From contig NZ_BJUZ01000002.1 of NCBI RefSeq assembly GCF_007988885.1, forward strand, positions 372,001 through 436,000: a stretch of DNA of 64,000 bases, in the 5' to 3' direction. Below the pieces are notes generated by a model that did not search any database, was not told where the DNA came from, and saw only the letters and a list, made by a program, of their open reading frames with translations. The DNA is from Gluconobacter wancherniae NBRC 103581. GTDB taxonomy: Bacteria; Pseudomonadota; Alphaproteobacteria; Acetobacterales; Acetobacteraceae. This document shows, piece after piece, positions 1 through 8,284 of this stretch. A program made the position numbers and the translations under genes. Each line of letters begins with the position of its first letter. Position 1 is the stretch's first letter.

Positions 1-1519
1 TGACCTGCTTGGATATGGCAGCAAACAGATAATCCGAGACATCCTTGCGACCGATATCGATCACGATCTGCTGGCGAGACGTCAGCATTGGCCGCCCTCG
101 GACGTGAAGCGCCCAGTCCGGATGCTGGCGATAGAGGTCGCTGTTCGGATTGGCCATTTCGGGTTCGTACCACAGGCCAAACTGCATGCCGTGTGCGTGG
201 ACATGGTCTGAGAGAGGGCGCAGGCCATTTGGGAAAATGGCAAGTGCTGCAAACCAGTCTCCTAGTCCCTTCGTGTCATCGCGCCTGCTGCCAAACCAGC
301 CGTCGTCGAGCACAAAGCGTTCGACGCCCAGCTCTGCTGCAGCGTCTGCTTCTCTCATCAGGCGTCGCTCATCCAGGTCGAAATAATTTCCTTCCCATGA
401 ATTGAGTAGAACCGGACGGGGTTTCATCCTCCCGCCGGGCCAGCGAATGATGCTGCCGCGGGCATATGCCTGAAATGCGCGCGCGCAGCCCGCATACCCT
501 TCCGAAGAGCAGGTGGCATAAGCAGGGGGTGCAGTCAGGGTTTCACCCGGCGCCAGAATGACCTCACCCGGATAGAGATATTCGCCGACGGAAAGGCGCA
601 GGCGGCCATCTTCCATGCGCTCTGCCGCAATACGATGGCTGCCACTCCAGCCCAGATGTGCAGCGTATGCCATGCCGCTATTTTGGCTCGTGGAAGACGT
701 ACCGGCCAAAATGGCGGGGTAGTGGTCGTGTGACCGATTCCGGCGGCTTTCTATCACGAGGCCGCCCTGCGTCAGGCTCACGGGCTGGAAGTCGAATTCC
801 CGTGCCCAGGAACCATGGGCAACCCGGAATTCGCCTGCATTCTCGGGCAGAAGGTAATTGCCTGAAATAAACCGCTGGACGTTCAGGGGTGTCGTGCCAC
901 GGTTGGTCAGGGTTTGGCGGGTGCAGAGAACATCTTCCAGACCGAGGGTTATGATAATCTCGACTTCGAGGCCGGATATCTCGTCCAGACCATGGACTGT
1001 GAGGGCGCCGGGCGATGTTTCCAGAGATTTTGTCTGGAAGTCTGCTGTCCATCCCGTTCCATCGGGTCTGTCTGCGAGTAGTCCCGGTAGGTCAAAATTC
1101 CACTGTCCGATTGTATCGAGAACGGTGATGAGGGGGCGCCAGTTATCGGGTCCGTTGTTGGGTGTATCGGGTGCACGCAGGGCGAAGACGGCTTCCGCGT
1201 CCAGTGTCTGCGGTAATCTGATGCCCCAATATGCGATCTCGGGAAGCCCCGTTCGTCTTGCAATCAGCAGGAGCGTCGTGGCTGTGCCGTCCAGACGAAG
1301 AAGACGTGTGGGAGAAGACGCTCCAGATCCTGCACGCTCCATTGGGGGGATCTCCGGGCGCTGAAAAGGAGGTGTGGGTGTGGTGGCTTCTGCTGGTCTG
1401 GCCGCGGGTGTCTGTGCGGATGCATTGCCGATGAGGGACGTCATGCCTGCCACGCCCATCATCTTCCACGTTGTGCGCCGTGAAAGCCGCGTAGGGTCAT
1501 TTGATGAAGGGGAGGTCAT
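1..1519 (-). CDS. GH36 alpha-galactosidase, Tat-exported, 3' end cut by window edge
   Basis: Probably releases galactose from raffinose- or melibiose-like sugars in the periplasm or outside the cell. The frame is open from the ATG at 1519 to the left edge, about 506 codons; GH36 enzymes usually exceed 700, so the C-terminus is missing. The N-terminus has a Tat-type signal (SRRTTWKMM at residues 13-21, likely cleavage after ASA, residue 35). A beta-sandwich region is followed by GH36 barrel signatures NSWEGNYFD (about residue 365) and LDDGWFGSRRDD (about residue 400). The nucleophile motif (KWD.NR in the family) lies beyond the edge and cannot be checked. No clear Shine-Dalgarno precedes the start. 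An exported mutarotase at 3469-4629 makes a galactoside-use role plausible. Confidence 0.88.
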   Translation of the reverse strand, partial: MTSPSSNDPTRLSRRTTWKMMGVAGMTSLIGNASAQTPAARPAEATTPTPPFQRPEIPPMERAGSGASSPTRLLRLDGTATTLLLIARRTGLPEIAYWGIRLPQTLDAEAVFALRAPDTPNNGPDNWRPLITVLDTIGQWNFDLPGLLADRPDGTGWTADFQTKSLETSPGALTVHGLDEISGLEVEIIITLGLEDVLCTRQTLTNRGTTPLNVQRFISGNYLLPENAGEFRVAHGSWAREFDFQPVSLTQGGLVIESRRNRSHDHYPAILAGTSSTSQNSGMAYAAHLGWSGSHRIAAERMEDGRLRLSVGEYLYPGEVILAPGETLTAPPAYATCSSEGYAGCARAFQAYARGSIIRWPGGRMKPRPVLLNSWEGNYFDLDERRLMREADAAAELGVERFVLDDGWFGSRRDDTKGLGDWFAALAIFPNGLRPLSDHVHAHGMQFGLWYEPEMANPNSDLYRQHPDWALHVRGRPMLTSRQQIVIDIGRKDVSDYLFAAISKQV

Positions 1520-1660
1520 GGGCCGACAGTTCCATTCAGACGTATGTCAGAACGGAACGCCGCAAAATCAGCTTAAGTAGAGTGACGTTTTCGTGAAGTT
1601 AGGCTTGAGCAAGGTTTTGAAAAGAAAGGAAAATTGTAGGCAGTCAATTCCAAATACAGC

Positions 1661-1703
1661 AACACCCGCCGCAGCTCATGTTTAAGAGCCGCATGCGGGT
1701 GCT
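1661..1703 (-). terminator. hairpin downstream of mlaC
   Basis: Imperfect inverted repeat, CACCCGC arm pairing with GCGGGTG plus partly paired inner bases, located 30-70 bases after the mlaC stop. There is no long T tract, so termination is inferred from position only. Confidence 0.45.
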
Positions 1704-1731
1704 ACAATGTGCTCCCTGAGGGGAATAACAA

Positions 1732-2325
1732 TCAGTGGTGATTGTTGATTTGGCGCGCCAGCGCGCTATTCAGGGCGTTTACATCGCCGCCATGGCGGGA
1801 GAGGTATGAGCTGTAGTCACCGCGCTGGTTCATGCGCAGGCTTGCCCCTTCGCCATACATGTCCACGACCTTCAGCGGGGACCCGGCGACGATCAGCTGC
1901 ATGTTGACTTCTGGCTGACCGGGGCGATCGATCAGGGCTGTAACGCGCTCACCATCTGGCGTGACGCTGCTGCCCGTGACGCGGAAATGAACGCCCTGAT
2001 AATTACCGATCTGATCGGTAATGGTGTTCACCAGAACCTGATCGAACAGGGAGAGGTATTTCTGCTGTTGTTCCGGCGTCGCGGTTTTCCAGTACCGGCC
2101 GAGGCAGTACCGGCCGATTCCGCTGACATCAACATTCTGCTGTAGAAGGGGAAGGACTTCCTTCTTCTTCTGGTCCAGCGGCGTGCTGGAGTTGACCACG
2201 GCAACAAGTTTGTTGCCGAAGGATGTGACGAAATCGGTTGCAGGGCTGGCGTGGGCTACGCCCGTTCCCAGCGTAAGAGCGGCGAAGGCACCCAGTGCAG
2301 CACGACGTGAGAAAGCGTTGGCCAT
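1732..2325 (-). CDS. mlaC: MlaC/HpnM-family periplasmic phospholipid-binding protein
   Basis: Periplasmic lipid carrier of the MlaC (Ttg2D) family, which shuttles phospholipid (or hopanoid, in HpnM members) between the outer-membrane lipoprotein MlaA and an inner-membrane ABC transporter. The 197-residue product has a signal peptide (SRRAALG, then a hydrophobic stretch ending AHA near residue 26) and the MlaC body with GRYWKTATPEQQQKY and a C-terminal SYLSRHGGD stretch. The start at 2325 is preferred because GAGGA lies 8 bases upstream; an ATG at 2340 overlaps the mlaA stop (TAATG) and is the alternative. It directly follows mlaA, so co-transcription is expected. The MlaFEDB transporter genes are not in the window. 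MlaC versus HpnM cannot be settled from sequence alone. Confidence 0.85.
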   Translation of the reverse strand: MANAFSRRAALGAFAALTLGTGVAHASPATDFVTSFGNKLVAVVNSSTPLDQKKKEVLPLLQQNVDVSGIGRYCLGRYWKTATPEQQQKYLSLFDQVLVNTITDQIGNYQGVHFRVTGSSVTPDGERVTALIDRPGQPEVNMQLIVAGSPLKVVDMYGEGASLRMNQRGDYSSYLSRHGGDVNALNSALARQINNHH

Positions 2326-2339
2326 TCGAGTTGTCCTCA

Positions 2340-3143
2340 TTAGTACCAGTCGGGAGTGGTGGCGCGATGATCGTCTTTCAGGGCGTCGACCTGGCTCTGA
2401 CGGTTCTGCTGCCATGCACTGCGGATATAGGAGTAGGGATCGAGACTGTCCTGTTCCAGGTGGTCGATCTGATCAACGGTGTTGGCGAACCCGTCGACCG
2501 TACCCAGAATGTTGTAGGCCCAGTTGAAGCTAAGCAGGCCATAGCCGCGTGGGACATAGTTGATCGGTGTCAGACCCTGACCGATTGCATACCCTGCGCC
2601 ATCACGGAAATTGGTCGGGCCAACACCGGGAATGAACAGGTACGGACCGGTGGGGACGCCCCATGTGCCCATGGTCATGCCTGGGTCGGTCTCATGCTGC
2701 TTGTAGCCCACGAGGCTCGCCACGTCGAAGAAACCAGCCACGCCTGCGCTCATATTGATGGCAAAGCGCATGAACGAGTCTCCGGCACGCCGTGGGCGTC
2801 CAGCGCCGACATCGGAGAAGAACACCGCAGGCTCACGCCAGGTTTCATTGATGTTGGCAACCGAATGGCGGACAGGTGTTGGGACAGCCCATATCCAGGC
2901 CTTGGCAATCGGTCGCAGTGCCTTGTGGTATGCCCACATCTGCACATTGTACATGTCGCGGTTGAGGGGTTCATACGGGTCATTCGCGGCCTTGTAATCG
3001 GCCAGCGCTTCCGGGTCCTTGGGCGGTGGGTTGCGCAGCGACCCGCATGCGCTGAGCAGCATGAGCGCCAGCGATCCCGCCGTGACTCTGGTGCAGCGCT
3101 TCCACGCCGACCCGTAACCGATTCCGTCCTGACGAGAGTCCAT
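2340..3143 (-). CDS. mlaA: MlaA/VacJ outer-membrane lipoprotein
   Basis: Outer-membrane lipoprotein that removes phospholipid from the outer leaflet for retrograde transport. The 267-residue product has a lipobox LSAC with Cys33 as lipidation site, then the MlaA body: NDPYEPLNRDMY, RHSVANINETWREP, FIPGVGPTNFRDG. Length fits the family. The start at 3143 has GGGGA 5 bases upstream; an in-frame ATG at 3149 and a TTG at 3155 are alternatives. mlaC follows immediately with overlapping or very close signals, so this is an mlaA-mlaC transcription unit read leftward. Confidence 0.93.
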   Translation of the reverse strand: MDSRQDGIGYGSAWKRCTRVTAGSLALMLLSACGSLRNPPPKDPEALADYKAANDPYEPLNRDMYNVQMWAYHKALRPIAKAWIWAVPTPVRHSVANINETWREPAVFFSDVGAGRPRRAGDSFMRFAINMSAGVAGFFDVASLVGYKQHETDPGMTMGTWGVPTGPYLFIPGVGPTNFRDGAGYAIGQGLTPINYVPRGYGLLSFNWAYNILGTVDGFANTVDQIDHLEQDSLDPYSYIRSAWQQNRQSQVDALKDDHRATTPDWY

Positions 3144-3468
3144 AACCATCCCCAAAAACCACCCCCGTTACCTTGCTCACGAAGACGTCATCCTGATCGG
3201 GAGGCCCTTGAGGGGGCGGCGATCAGTCCTGCCTTGTGCATCACGCGGGACTACGTCTGTTAATCGCAGAAAACCGCGGAGAGGCTTTGTTATAGCCTAT
3301 CACGCGCCATCCCGCATCCCCTGCATGTATGCAACCGCTGACACACTGTGAAGAGGGAGTGGCAACGAGCTACGTAGCCATTCGATCATTTCCGAGGGGC
3401 GCAATGCTTTGACGGATGACTGTTTTTTGCACCACTGTTGCCGCAACTCAACACTCAGGAGTTTTTTG
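3144..3468. other. divergent intergenic region, mlaA / aldose epimerase
   Basis: No convincing gene. It must hold promoters for mlaA (leftward) and the epimerase (rightward). The only notable element is a 10-base perfect palindrome GCTACGTAGC at 3369-3378, about 90 bases upstream of the epimerase start. Confidence 0.5.
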
Positions 3469-4629
3469 GTGTCCAGAATTTTTCGTCGCAAGACAGCATT
3501 TTTTTCAACCGCAGCTCTGGCTGCCCTGTCTCTCGGCGTAGCCCAGGCACGACCTTCTGTAACGTCACAGCCATGGGGCACAACACCCGACGGTAAAGCC
3601 GTCAAGATTGTCACGCTTAAGAATGATCATGGTCTTGTAACGCGCGTCATTACCTATGGCGGTATCATCCAGTCCGTTGAGACGCCCGACCGTAACGGCC
3701 ATCTGCAGGATGTGGTGCTCGGCTTCGGCAAGCTCGATGGCTACACTGTGGACAGCGCCCAGGGCGGCCTGTTCTTCGGGGCAATCATCGGCCGTTATGC
3801 CAACCGTCTGGCTGCGGGGAATTTCCCTGTCGATGGCAAAACCTACCACACGGACGTAACTGCCCCCCCGAACGCCCTGCATGGCGGCAAGCGCGGTTTC
3901 GACAAGAACGTATGGACGCTTGAAAAGACCGGCACGAACAGCGGCGGAGCATTCGTTACGCTGAAGCTCGTCAGCCCGAATGGTGATCAGGGTTTCCCCG
4001 GAACGCTGACGACGCATGTCACATATATGCTTGGCAATGATGATGCGCTATCTCTGCATTATGTTGCCACGACAGATGCGCCGACGGTTCTGAACCTGAC
4101 GAATCACAGCTACTGGAACCTGAACGGCGAGGGCTCCGGCTCGATCGAGCCGGAAATTCTGCAGCTGAACGCAGACAGCTTCACGCCTACGGATGCGACA
4201 TCCATCCCGACAGGTCAGATTGCTCCTGTCGCAGGAACACCGCTTGATTTCAGCAAGGCCACTGCCATTGGTGACCGTCTGCGCAGCAATGACGCACAGA
4301 TGATGTATGCGCGTGGTTATGACATGAACTGGGTTGTGAATGGCCCTTACGGTCAGGCACCGCGTTTTGCTGGTAAGGTTTATGATCCGCGTTCGGGTCG
4401 GAGCATGGAAATTCTGACCAACCAGCCGGGTCTTCAGGTTTACACCTCGAATTCGCTCAATGGCGCGTATGCTGGCATTTCCGGTCATGCCTATCGCCAG
4501 ACGGATGCGATTGCCTTTGAGGCCGAGCATTATCCTGACAGCCCAAATCATCCTTCTTTCCCGACGACTGAGCTGAAGCCGGGTCAGACTTTCGACTACA
4601 CCACCACATTCCGCTTCTCGAACAAGTAA
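3469..4629 (+). CDS. exported aldose 1-epimerase (galactose mutarotase)
   Basis: Interconverts alpha and beta anomers of glucose, galactose and related aldoses. The 386-residue product has a signal peptide (positively charged start, hydrophobic core, cleavage near AQA, residue 24), so it acts in the periplasm, unlike cytoplasmic GalM. Family motifs: NALHGGKRGFDKNVW (about residue 134), NHSYWNLNG with His213 as probable acid, and AFEAEHYPDSPNHPSF with Glu351 as probable base. The GTG start at 3469 is chosen because AGGAG lies 7 bases upstream and the signal peptide begins there. A strong terminator follows. A periplasmic location would suit supply of anomers to periplasmic dehydrogenases; that link is inference. 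Confidence 0.92.
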   Translation: MSRIFRRKTAFFSTAALAALSLGVAQARPSVTSQPWGTTPDGKAVKIVTLKNDHGLVTRVITYGGIIQSVETPDRNGHLQDVVLGFGKLDGYTVDSAQGGLFFGAIIGRYANRLAAGNFPVDGKTYHTDVTAPPNALHGGKRGFDKNVWTLEKTGTNSGGAFVTLKLVSPNGDQGFPGTLTTHVTYMLGNDDALSLHYVATTDAPTVLNLTNHSYWNLNGEGSGSIEPEILQLNADSFTPTDATSIPTGQIAPVAGTPLDFSKATAIGDRLRSNDAQMMYARGYDMNWVVNGPYGQAPRFAGKVYDPRSGRSMEILTNQPGLQVYTSNSLNGAYAGISGHAYRQTDAIAFEAEHYPDSPNHPSFPTTELKPGQTFDYTTTFRFSNK

Positions 4630-4671
4630 CTTCCGATCGCGGAAAGGAGTGTGAACTCCGGTCTGTTGTCT

Positions 4672-4710
4672 GGAAACGCCCCGATGGCTTTGGCTTTCGG
4701 GGCGTTTTCC
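4672..4710 (+). terminator. intrinsic terminator of aldose epimerase gene
   Basis: Stem AACGCCCCGA / TCGGGGCGTT with a 12-base loop, followed by TTCC; G+C-rich and placed 40 bases after the stop codon. Confidence 0.8.
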
Positions 4711-4837
4711 ATATTAGGGGTGCTCAGGACACGATATCGGGCAATTCTGGCAAGGAAGTTTGTTGTCTGCCCGCAGCGTGTGCGGCATGAGGGGGCACGA
4801 TCAGAAACCCCATCATTGTTTGTCAGCAGGTTTTTAC

Positions 4838-5860
4838 ATGTCAGAGCACACGCCCATCGGCCTCGAAAATGATACCAGAGCCATCCGGGCTTTGACGCAT
4901 TCGGGAAATTTCCACGTCGATGAGACGCTGGGATACGTCATTCTGCATTACGCGCTTGCTCCGCAGGGGGACCTCAGGACGCGCATTCTAGAAGGGACCT
5001 GCGGAGACAGGCTCGATTTCGTGCGGACGCGGTCTCCGGAAGTGATCAAGGGTGCGGATATCGTTTTCGATGTTGGGGGCTCATACGATCCTCCATCAGG
5101 CCGTTATGACCATCACATGAAGGACAAACCCCTGCGTGAGGATGGAACGCCCTACAGTGCGGCCGGTCTGCTGTGGAAAGATTACGGCGTTGCGGCAATT
5201 CGCAACATCCTGACCTCACCTGTTGAGGAAGGCGTTCCTGAAGCGATTTGGAAGTCGCTCGATAAATCGCTGATCCTGCCGATCGATCAGGATGACAACG
5301 GCGTGGTGAAGATGGGGAAACTGTCTCTGGCAGATATTGTGTCTGCCTGTAGCCCTCCATGGGACACGGCTGAACTGCATGGTGTTCAGGAAGCGAAGGG
5401 CAGAGAGGCTCTCGGCTTTGCGAATGCCGCTACAGCCGTTGCCGCGCATCTTGTGAACATGGTTGATCGTGTTCGTGCCAGCCTCAAGGCCACAAGCCGC
5501 GTTCTGGCGTCCTACAAAGCGGCAGAAGACAAGCGTATCCTGCTGATGGAGACGGGAATGCCGACCGAAAAGGTCATTTTCGAGCGTGATCTTCCGGTAG
5601 TTTATGTTGTGTCGCCAGCCGGCCCGGAGCAGTGGAACGTCAAGGCTGTTCCGCCGGTACGCGGTGATTTCGGGCAGCGTGTTTCGTTGCCTGAGGCCTG
5701 GGGCGGACTGGAGAAAGCTGCGCTGGCTGAAGTCTCTGGCGTGCCAGACGCTGTATTCGCCCATCCGGCGCGTTTCATCTGCGGTGCGGCGAGCAGGGAA
5801 GGAGCGCTGAAAATGGCGCGTCTGGCTCTGGAAATCGATGCATCCCTGAAGATTGCCTGA
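4838..5860 (+). CDS. MYG1 family (UPF0160) putative metal-dependent exonuclease/hydrolase
   Basis: Member of the MYG1/UPF0160 family, DHH-like proteins; the eukaryotic relative has been described as an RNA exonuclease, while the bacterial role is unsettled. The 340-residue product carries the two conserved motifs THSGNFHVDE (residues 20-29) and RYDHH (residues 89-93), whose His and Asp residues probably bind metal. DQDDNGV further on is also typical. No signal peptide, so cytoplasmic. The ATG at 4838 has AGG 7 bases upstream. It is transcribed alone between a terminator and a convergent hairpin. Confidence 0.85.
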   Translation: MSEHTPIGLENDTRAIRALTHSGNFHVDETLGYVILHYALAPQGDLRTRILEGTCGDRLDFVRTRSPEVIKGADIVFDVGGSYDPPSGRYDHHMKDKPLREDGTPYSAAGLLWKDYGVAAIRNILTSPVEEGVPEAIWKSLDKSLILPIDQDDNGVVKMGKLSLADIVSACSPPWDTAELHGVQEAKGREALGFANAATAVAAHLVNMVDRVRASLKATSRVLASYKAAEDKRILLMETGMPTEKVIFERDLPVVYVVSPAGPEQWNVKAVPPVRGDFGQRVSLPEAWGGLEKAALAEVSGVPDAVFAHPARFICGAASREGALKMARLALEIDASLKIA

Positions 5861-5870
5861 AGCCTTCACC

Positions 5871-5900
5871 ACAGGCGGGAGAAACATTGCTTCCGCCTGT
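5871..5900. terminator. convergent hairpin between MYG1 gene and GNAT gene
   Basis: Perfect 8-base arms ACAGGCGG / CCGCCTGT around a 14-base loop, ending at the last base of the GNAT stop. No T tract on either side; it could stop transcription from both sides. Confidence 0.5.
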
Positions 5901-6331
5901 TAGAGGGGCTTGATCATTCTGATGTGCTTGATGGTTCCCTTGAAGAAAATATCTCCTACGGGCGTCATGCCATGTTTGTCATAGAACCGGGTGGCGGTGA
6001 CGCGTGCATCCAGCGTCATCAGACTGAATCCCTGCTCACGGCACCGCTCGAAGGTTGATTGGATGATCAGAGATCCAAGGCCGTGCCCCTGAAACTCAGG
6101 AAGAACGGCAAATTTCCGAAGCTGCACCGTGTCTGCATCGAGTCTGAACAGGGAAACACATGCGATCAGATCGCTATTGAGGTAGCCACCCAGATGGCAG
6201 GCGGTCTCATCATGAGGAACGCGGCATTCGTCCTGTGTCAGTGTCGGGCCAAGCACGCGCTGGCGAATGGGGAGGCAGTCTTCCAGTCGGATATCCGTGA
6301 TGGAATAATCCGGTGCTTTTTTCTTGCCCAT
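5900..6331 (-). CDS. GNAT-family N-acetyltransferase
   Basis: 143-residue single-domain acetyltransferase using acetyl-CoA; substrate unknown. The acetyl-CoA site is seen as LRKFAVLPEFQGHGLGSLII (about residues 72-91, Q..G.G motif), and the fold ends with the usual ATRFYDKHGM segment. A polar N-terminus makes it cytoplasmic. It lies 55 bases downstream of the SDR gene on the same strand and may be co-transcribed with it. Confidence 0.85.
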   Translation of the reverse strand: MGKKKAPDYSITDIRLEDCLPIRQRVLGPTLTQDECRVPHDETACHLGGYLNSDLIACVSLFRLDADTVQLRKFAVLPEFQGHGLGSLIIQSTFERCREQGFSLMTLDARVTATRFYDKHGMTPVGDIFFKGTIKHIRMIKPL

Positions 6332-6386
6332 CTCTCCCCTCTTTTCAGTTTACGGCCGCAAAACCACGTTTCGTGATCGCAGCCTC

Positions 6387-7193
6387 TCAGATATTTTTTG
6401 AGCGTCGCGCGAGAAAGCGCCGCTGTCCCTGTGTGCCAACCATCTGCAGGATTGGCAGGGTCAGTCGCAGGAGCCAGGGCATCATCAGGCATGCATGTGA
6501 GAATGCGCCGTCGATCCTCGGGCGGAAGAATTCTCCCCCACGCCCGGTGCAGGTTTGTACAATGAGTTTGGCAAGGTCATGGGCGGGAATAGGTGTGCTG
6601 ACGAAGTTCAGAGCCGAGCCACCATCTTCCATTTCCTTCATCAGCATTGGGGTGTCGACGGCGCCCGGAAATATTGATGAGACGCGGACCCCACGCGATT
6701 GCAGGTCGAGGCTGACGGAACGGGCAAATCCGCGCAGGCCGAATTTTGTGGCCGTATAAACGCTGTTTCCCCGCAGTGGGAGAATTCCTGCCATCGAGTT
6801 TACGAAAACGATGTGGCTACCCTTGTGCATCAGGGGAACCAATTTGGATGTAAGCAGCATCGGAGCCGTAAGATTGATCATCATCTGGGTTTCCAGATGC
6901 TCTTTCCGGATGCTTCCAGCCGCCTCGGGATGAATGCTGCCTGCGCAATGGATCAGCGCCTGAATGGGGCGCCCCTGCTCCACCAGTGTGTCTGCCGCCT
7001 GCTGGAGAGCATCGGGAAGCATCAGATCACAGGATAGCGGCACGAGGAACTCGCCGTGTCCGGGGAGTTCGGTGTGAAGCTCTTCGGGACGTCTGGTCAG
7101 GGCATGGACCTGATATCCATCGGCAATCAGCAGCCCCACAATTTCTTTGCCAATGCCCCCTGTAGCGCCGGTAACAACGGCAACGGGACGCAT
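6387..7193 (-). CDS. short-chain dehydrogenase/reductase
   Basis: 268-residue classical SDR: nucleotide site TGATGGIGKE near the N-terminus, NSMAG with the catalytic Ser, and YTATK with catalytic Tyr and Lys. The substrate cannot be deduced. The start at 7193 is preferred over an ATG at 7226 because AAGGGA lies 9 bases upstream and the protein then begins right at the Rossmann strand. The C-terminal 40 residues are Arg- and hydrophobic-rich (MMPWLLRLTLPILQM), which may give membrane association. The GNAT gene follows on the same strand. Confidence 0.88.
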   Translation of the reverse strand: MRPVAVVTGATGGIGKEIVGLLIADGYQVHALTRRPEELHTELPGHGEFLVPLSCDLMLPDALQQAADTLVEQGRPIQALIHCAGSIHPEAAGSIRKEHLETQMMINLTAPMLLTSKLVPLMHKGSHIVFVNSMAGILPLRGNSVYTATKFGLRGFARSVSLDLQSRGVRVSSIFPGAVDTPMLMKEMEDGGSALNFVSTPIPAHDLAKLIVQTCTGRGGEFFRPRIDGAFSHACLMMPWLLRLTLPILQMVGTQGQRRFLARRSKNI

Positions 7194-7522
7194 GCAGGGC
7201 GTTCCCTTCTGAGAAGACGCTCTCATGAAAGGTCGGCGGTGGAAGGGAGGAGGCCGTGCAAAACAAACATGAAGGTCAATCTCAGGAAGAGTTTATTGAC
7301 CGATTGTGTCGCCATGTGTTCGTCGAGGCAAGTTCTTCCCCCTGATCTCCTTATAAAATCGAAGCTATTCTTCGATGGCGGTAACAGTGTCGCCCAGACT
7401 TATCCCCAGATCAGGGGACAGGTCTGGGCACCATCATGTGCACCGTTATGGGAGAAAGGTGGATGAATATGCCCGACTCGTTGAGTCCGAAGCCTTTTAC
7501 CTGTGGGGCGTGGCGTGTGGCT
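7194..7522. other. intergenic region upstream of SDR, with hairpin
   Basis: No supported gene between the cysE stop and the SDR start. A strong hairpin sits at 7393-7428 (CCCAGAC / GTCTGGG with inner CCCC / GGGG); it could end cysE transcription but has no T tract. A 30-codon leftward frame starting with the ATG at about 7315 and a 29-codon rightward GTG frame near 7255 are too short to call. Confidence 0.5.
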
Positions 7523-8284
7523 TTAGGTGGCAGCCTGCGGGATGCGGGGGCTACCCACGAGGCGGGCTGGATTACCTACGACTGTGACGTTGGGGGGAAC
7601 ATCTTCCAGCACGACTGATGCTGCGCCGATGCGTGCACCGGCACCGATTTCCAGTCGTCCAAGGATCTTGGCGCCCGACCCGATCATCACGCCCCGGCGC
7701 ACGATTGGATGGCGGTCTCCGGTCAGCTTGCCTGTTCCGCCGAGGGTAACGTCCTGGAAAAGGGAGACGTCATCTTCCACGATGGCTGTTTCACCAATGA
7801 CGATGCCGGTTCCATGGTCGATCGTCAGGCGACGTCCCAGCCGGGCTGCCGGATGGATGTCTATTGCGAACAGCTCATTCATCCGGCTTTGCAGATGATA
7901 GGCGAGCGGGCGACGTCCCTGATGCCAGAGGTGAAACGCGATACGGTGCGCCTGCACGGCGTGCCATCCCTTGAAGAACAGGAACGGTGTCACGAGGTCC
8001 TGACATGCCGGATCACGGTCATATGTTGCAAGAATATCTTCGGCTGCGGCTTCTGCAATTCCCGGATTTTCGCTCATGCACGATGCAACCAGCCGTGTCA
8101 GGGCTGCGGCAGGAATGGACCTGTCTGCAAGTTTTGTGCCGAGAAGGGACGAAAGCGCTGACTGGAAGTCAGGATGATCGCCGATATTGGTTGCGAAAAC
8201 ATCCTGGATCAGCGGGTCGTGGCAGGCACAGGCCTGCGACTGCATTTCCGTCCAGAGTGCTTTCAGGTCTGGCGTTGTGTTCAT
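7523..8284 (-). CDS. cysE: serine O-acetyltransferase
   Basis: Makes O-acetylserine from serine and acetyl-CoA, the first step of cysteine synthesis. The 253-residue product has the helical N-terminal domain and a left-handed beta-helix of hexapeptide repeats, with DIHPAARLGRRL and DHGTGIVIGETA (active-site His and substrate-binding residues), DVTLGGTGK and NPARLVG near the end. Length is normal. Its start overlaps the stop of the upstream hydroxylase gene (ATGA), so the two are translationally coupled, although no pathway link between them is obvious. Confidence 0.95.
   Translation of the reverse strand: MNTTPDLKALWTEMQSQACACHDPLIQDVFATNIGDHPDFQSALSSLLGTKLADRSIPAAALTRLVASCMSENPGIAEAAAEDILATYDRDPACQDLVTPFLFFKGWHAVQAHRIAFHLWHQGRRPLAYHLQSRMNELFAIDIHPAARLGRRLTIDHGTGIVIGETAIVEDDVSLFQDVTLGGTGKLTGDRHPIVRRGVMIGSGAKILGRLEIGAGARIGAASVVLEDVPPNVTVVGNPARLVGSPRIPQAAT

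Noticed and set aside
2295-3263. Rightward frame opposite mlaA
   Set aside because: Starts inside mlaC and reads through mlaA; product lacks any domain and mlaA has clear lipoprotein features.
7300-7500. Small peptide genes or attenuator leader upstream of the SDR gene
   Set aside because: Two 29-30 codon frames exist on opposite strands, but neither has codon bias, conservation evidence or a fitting terminator.
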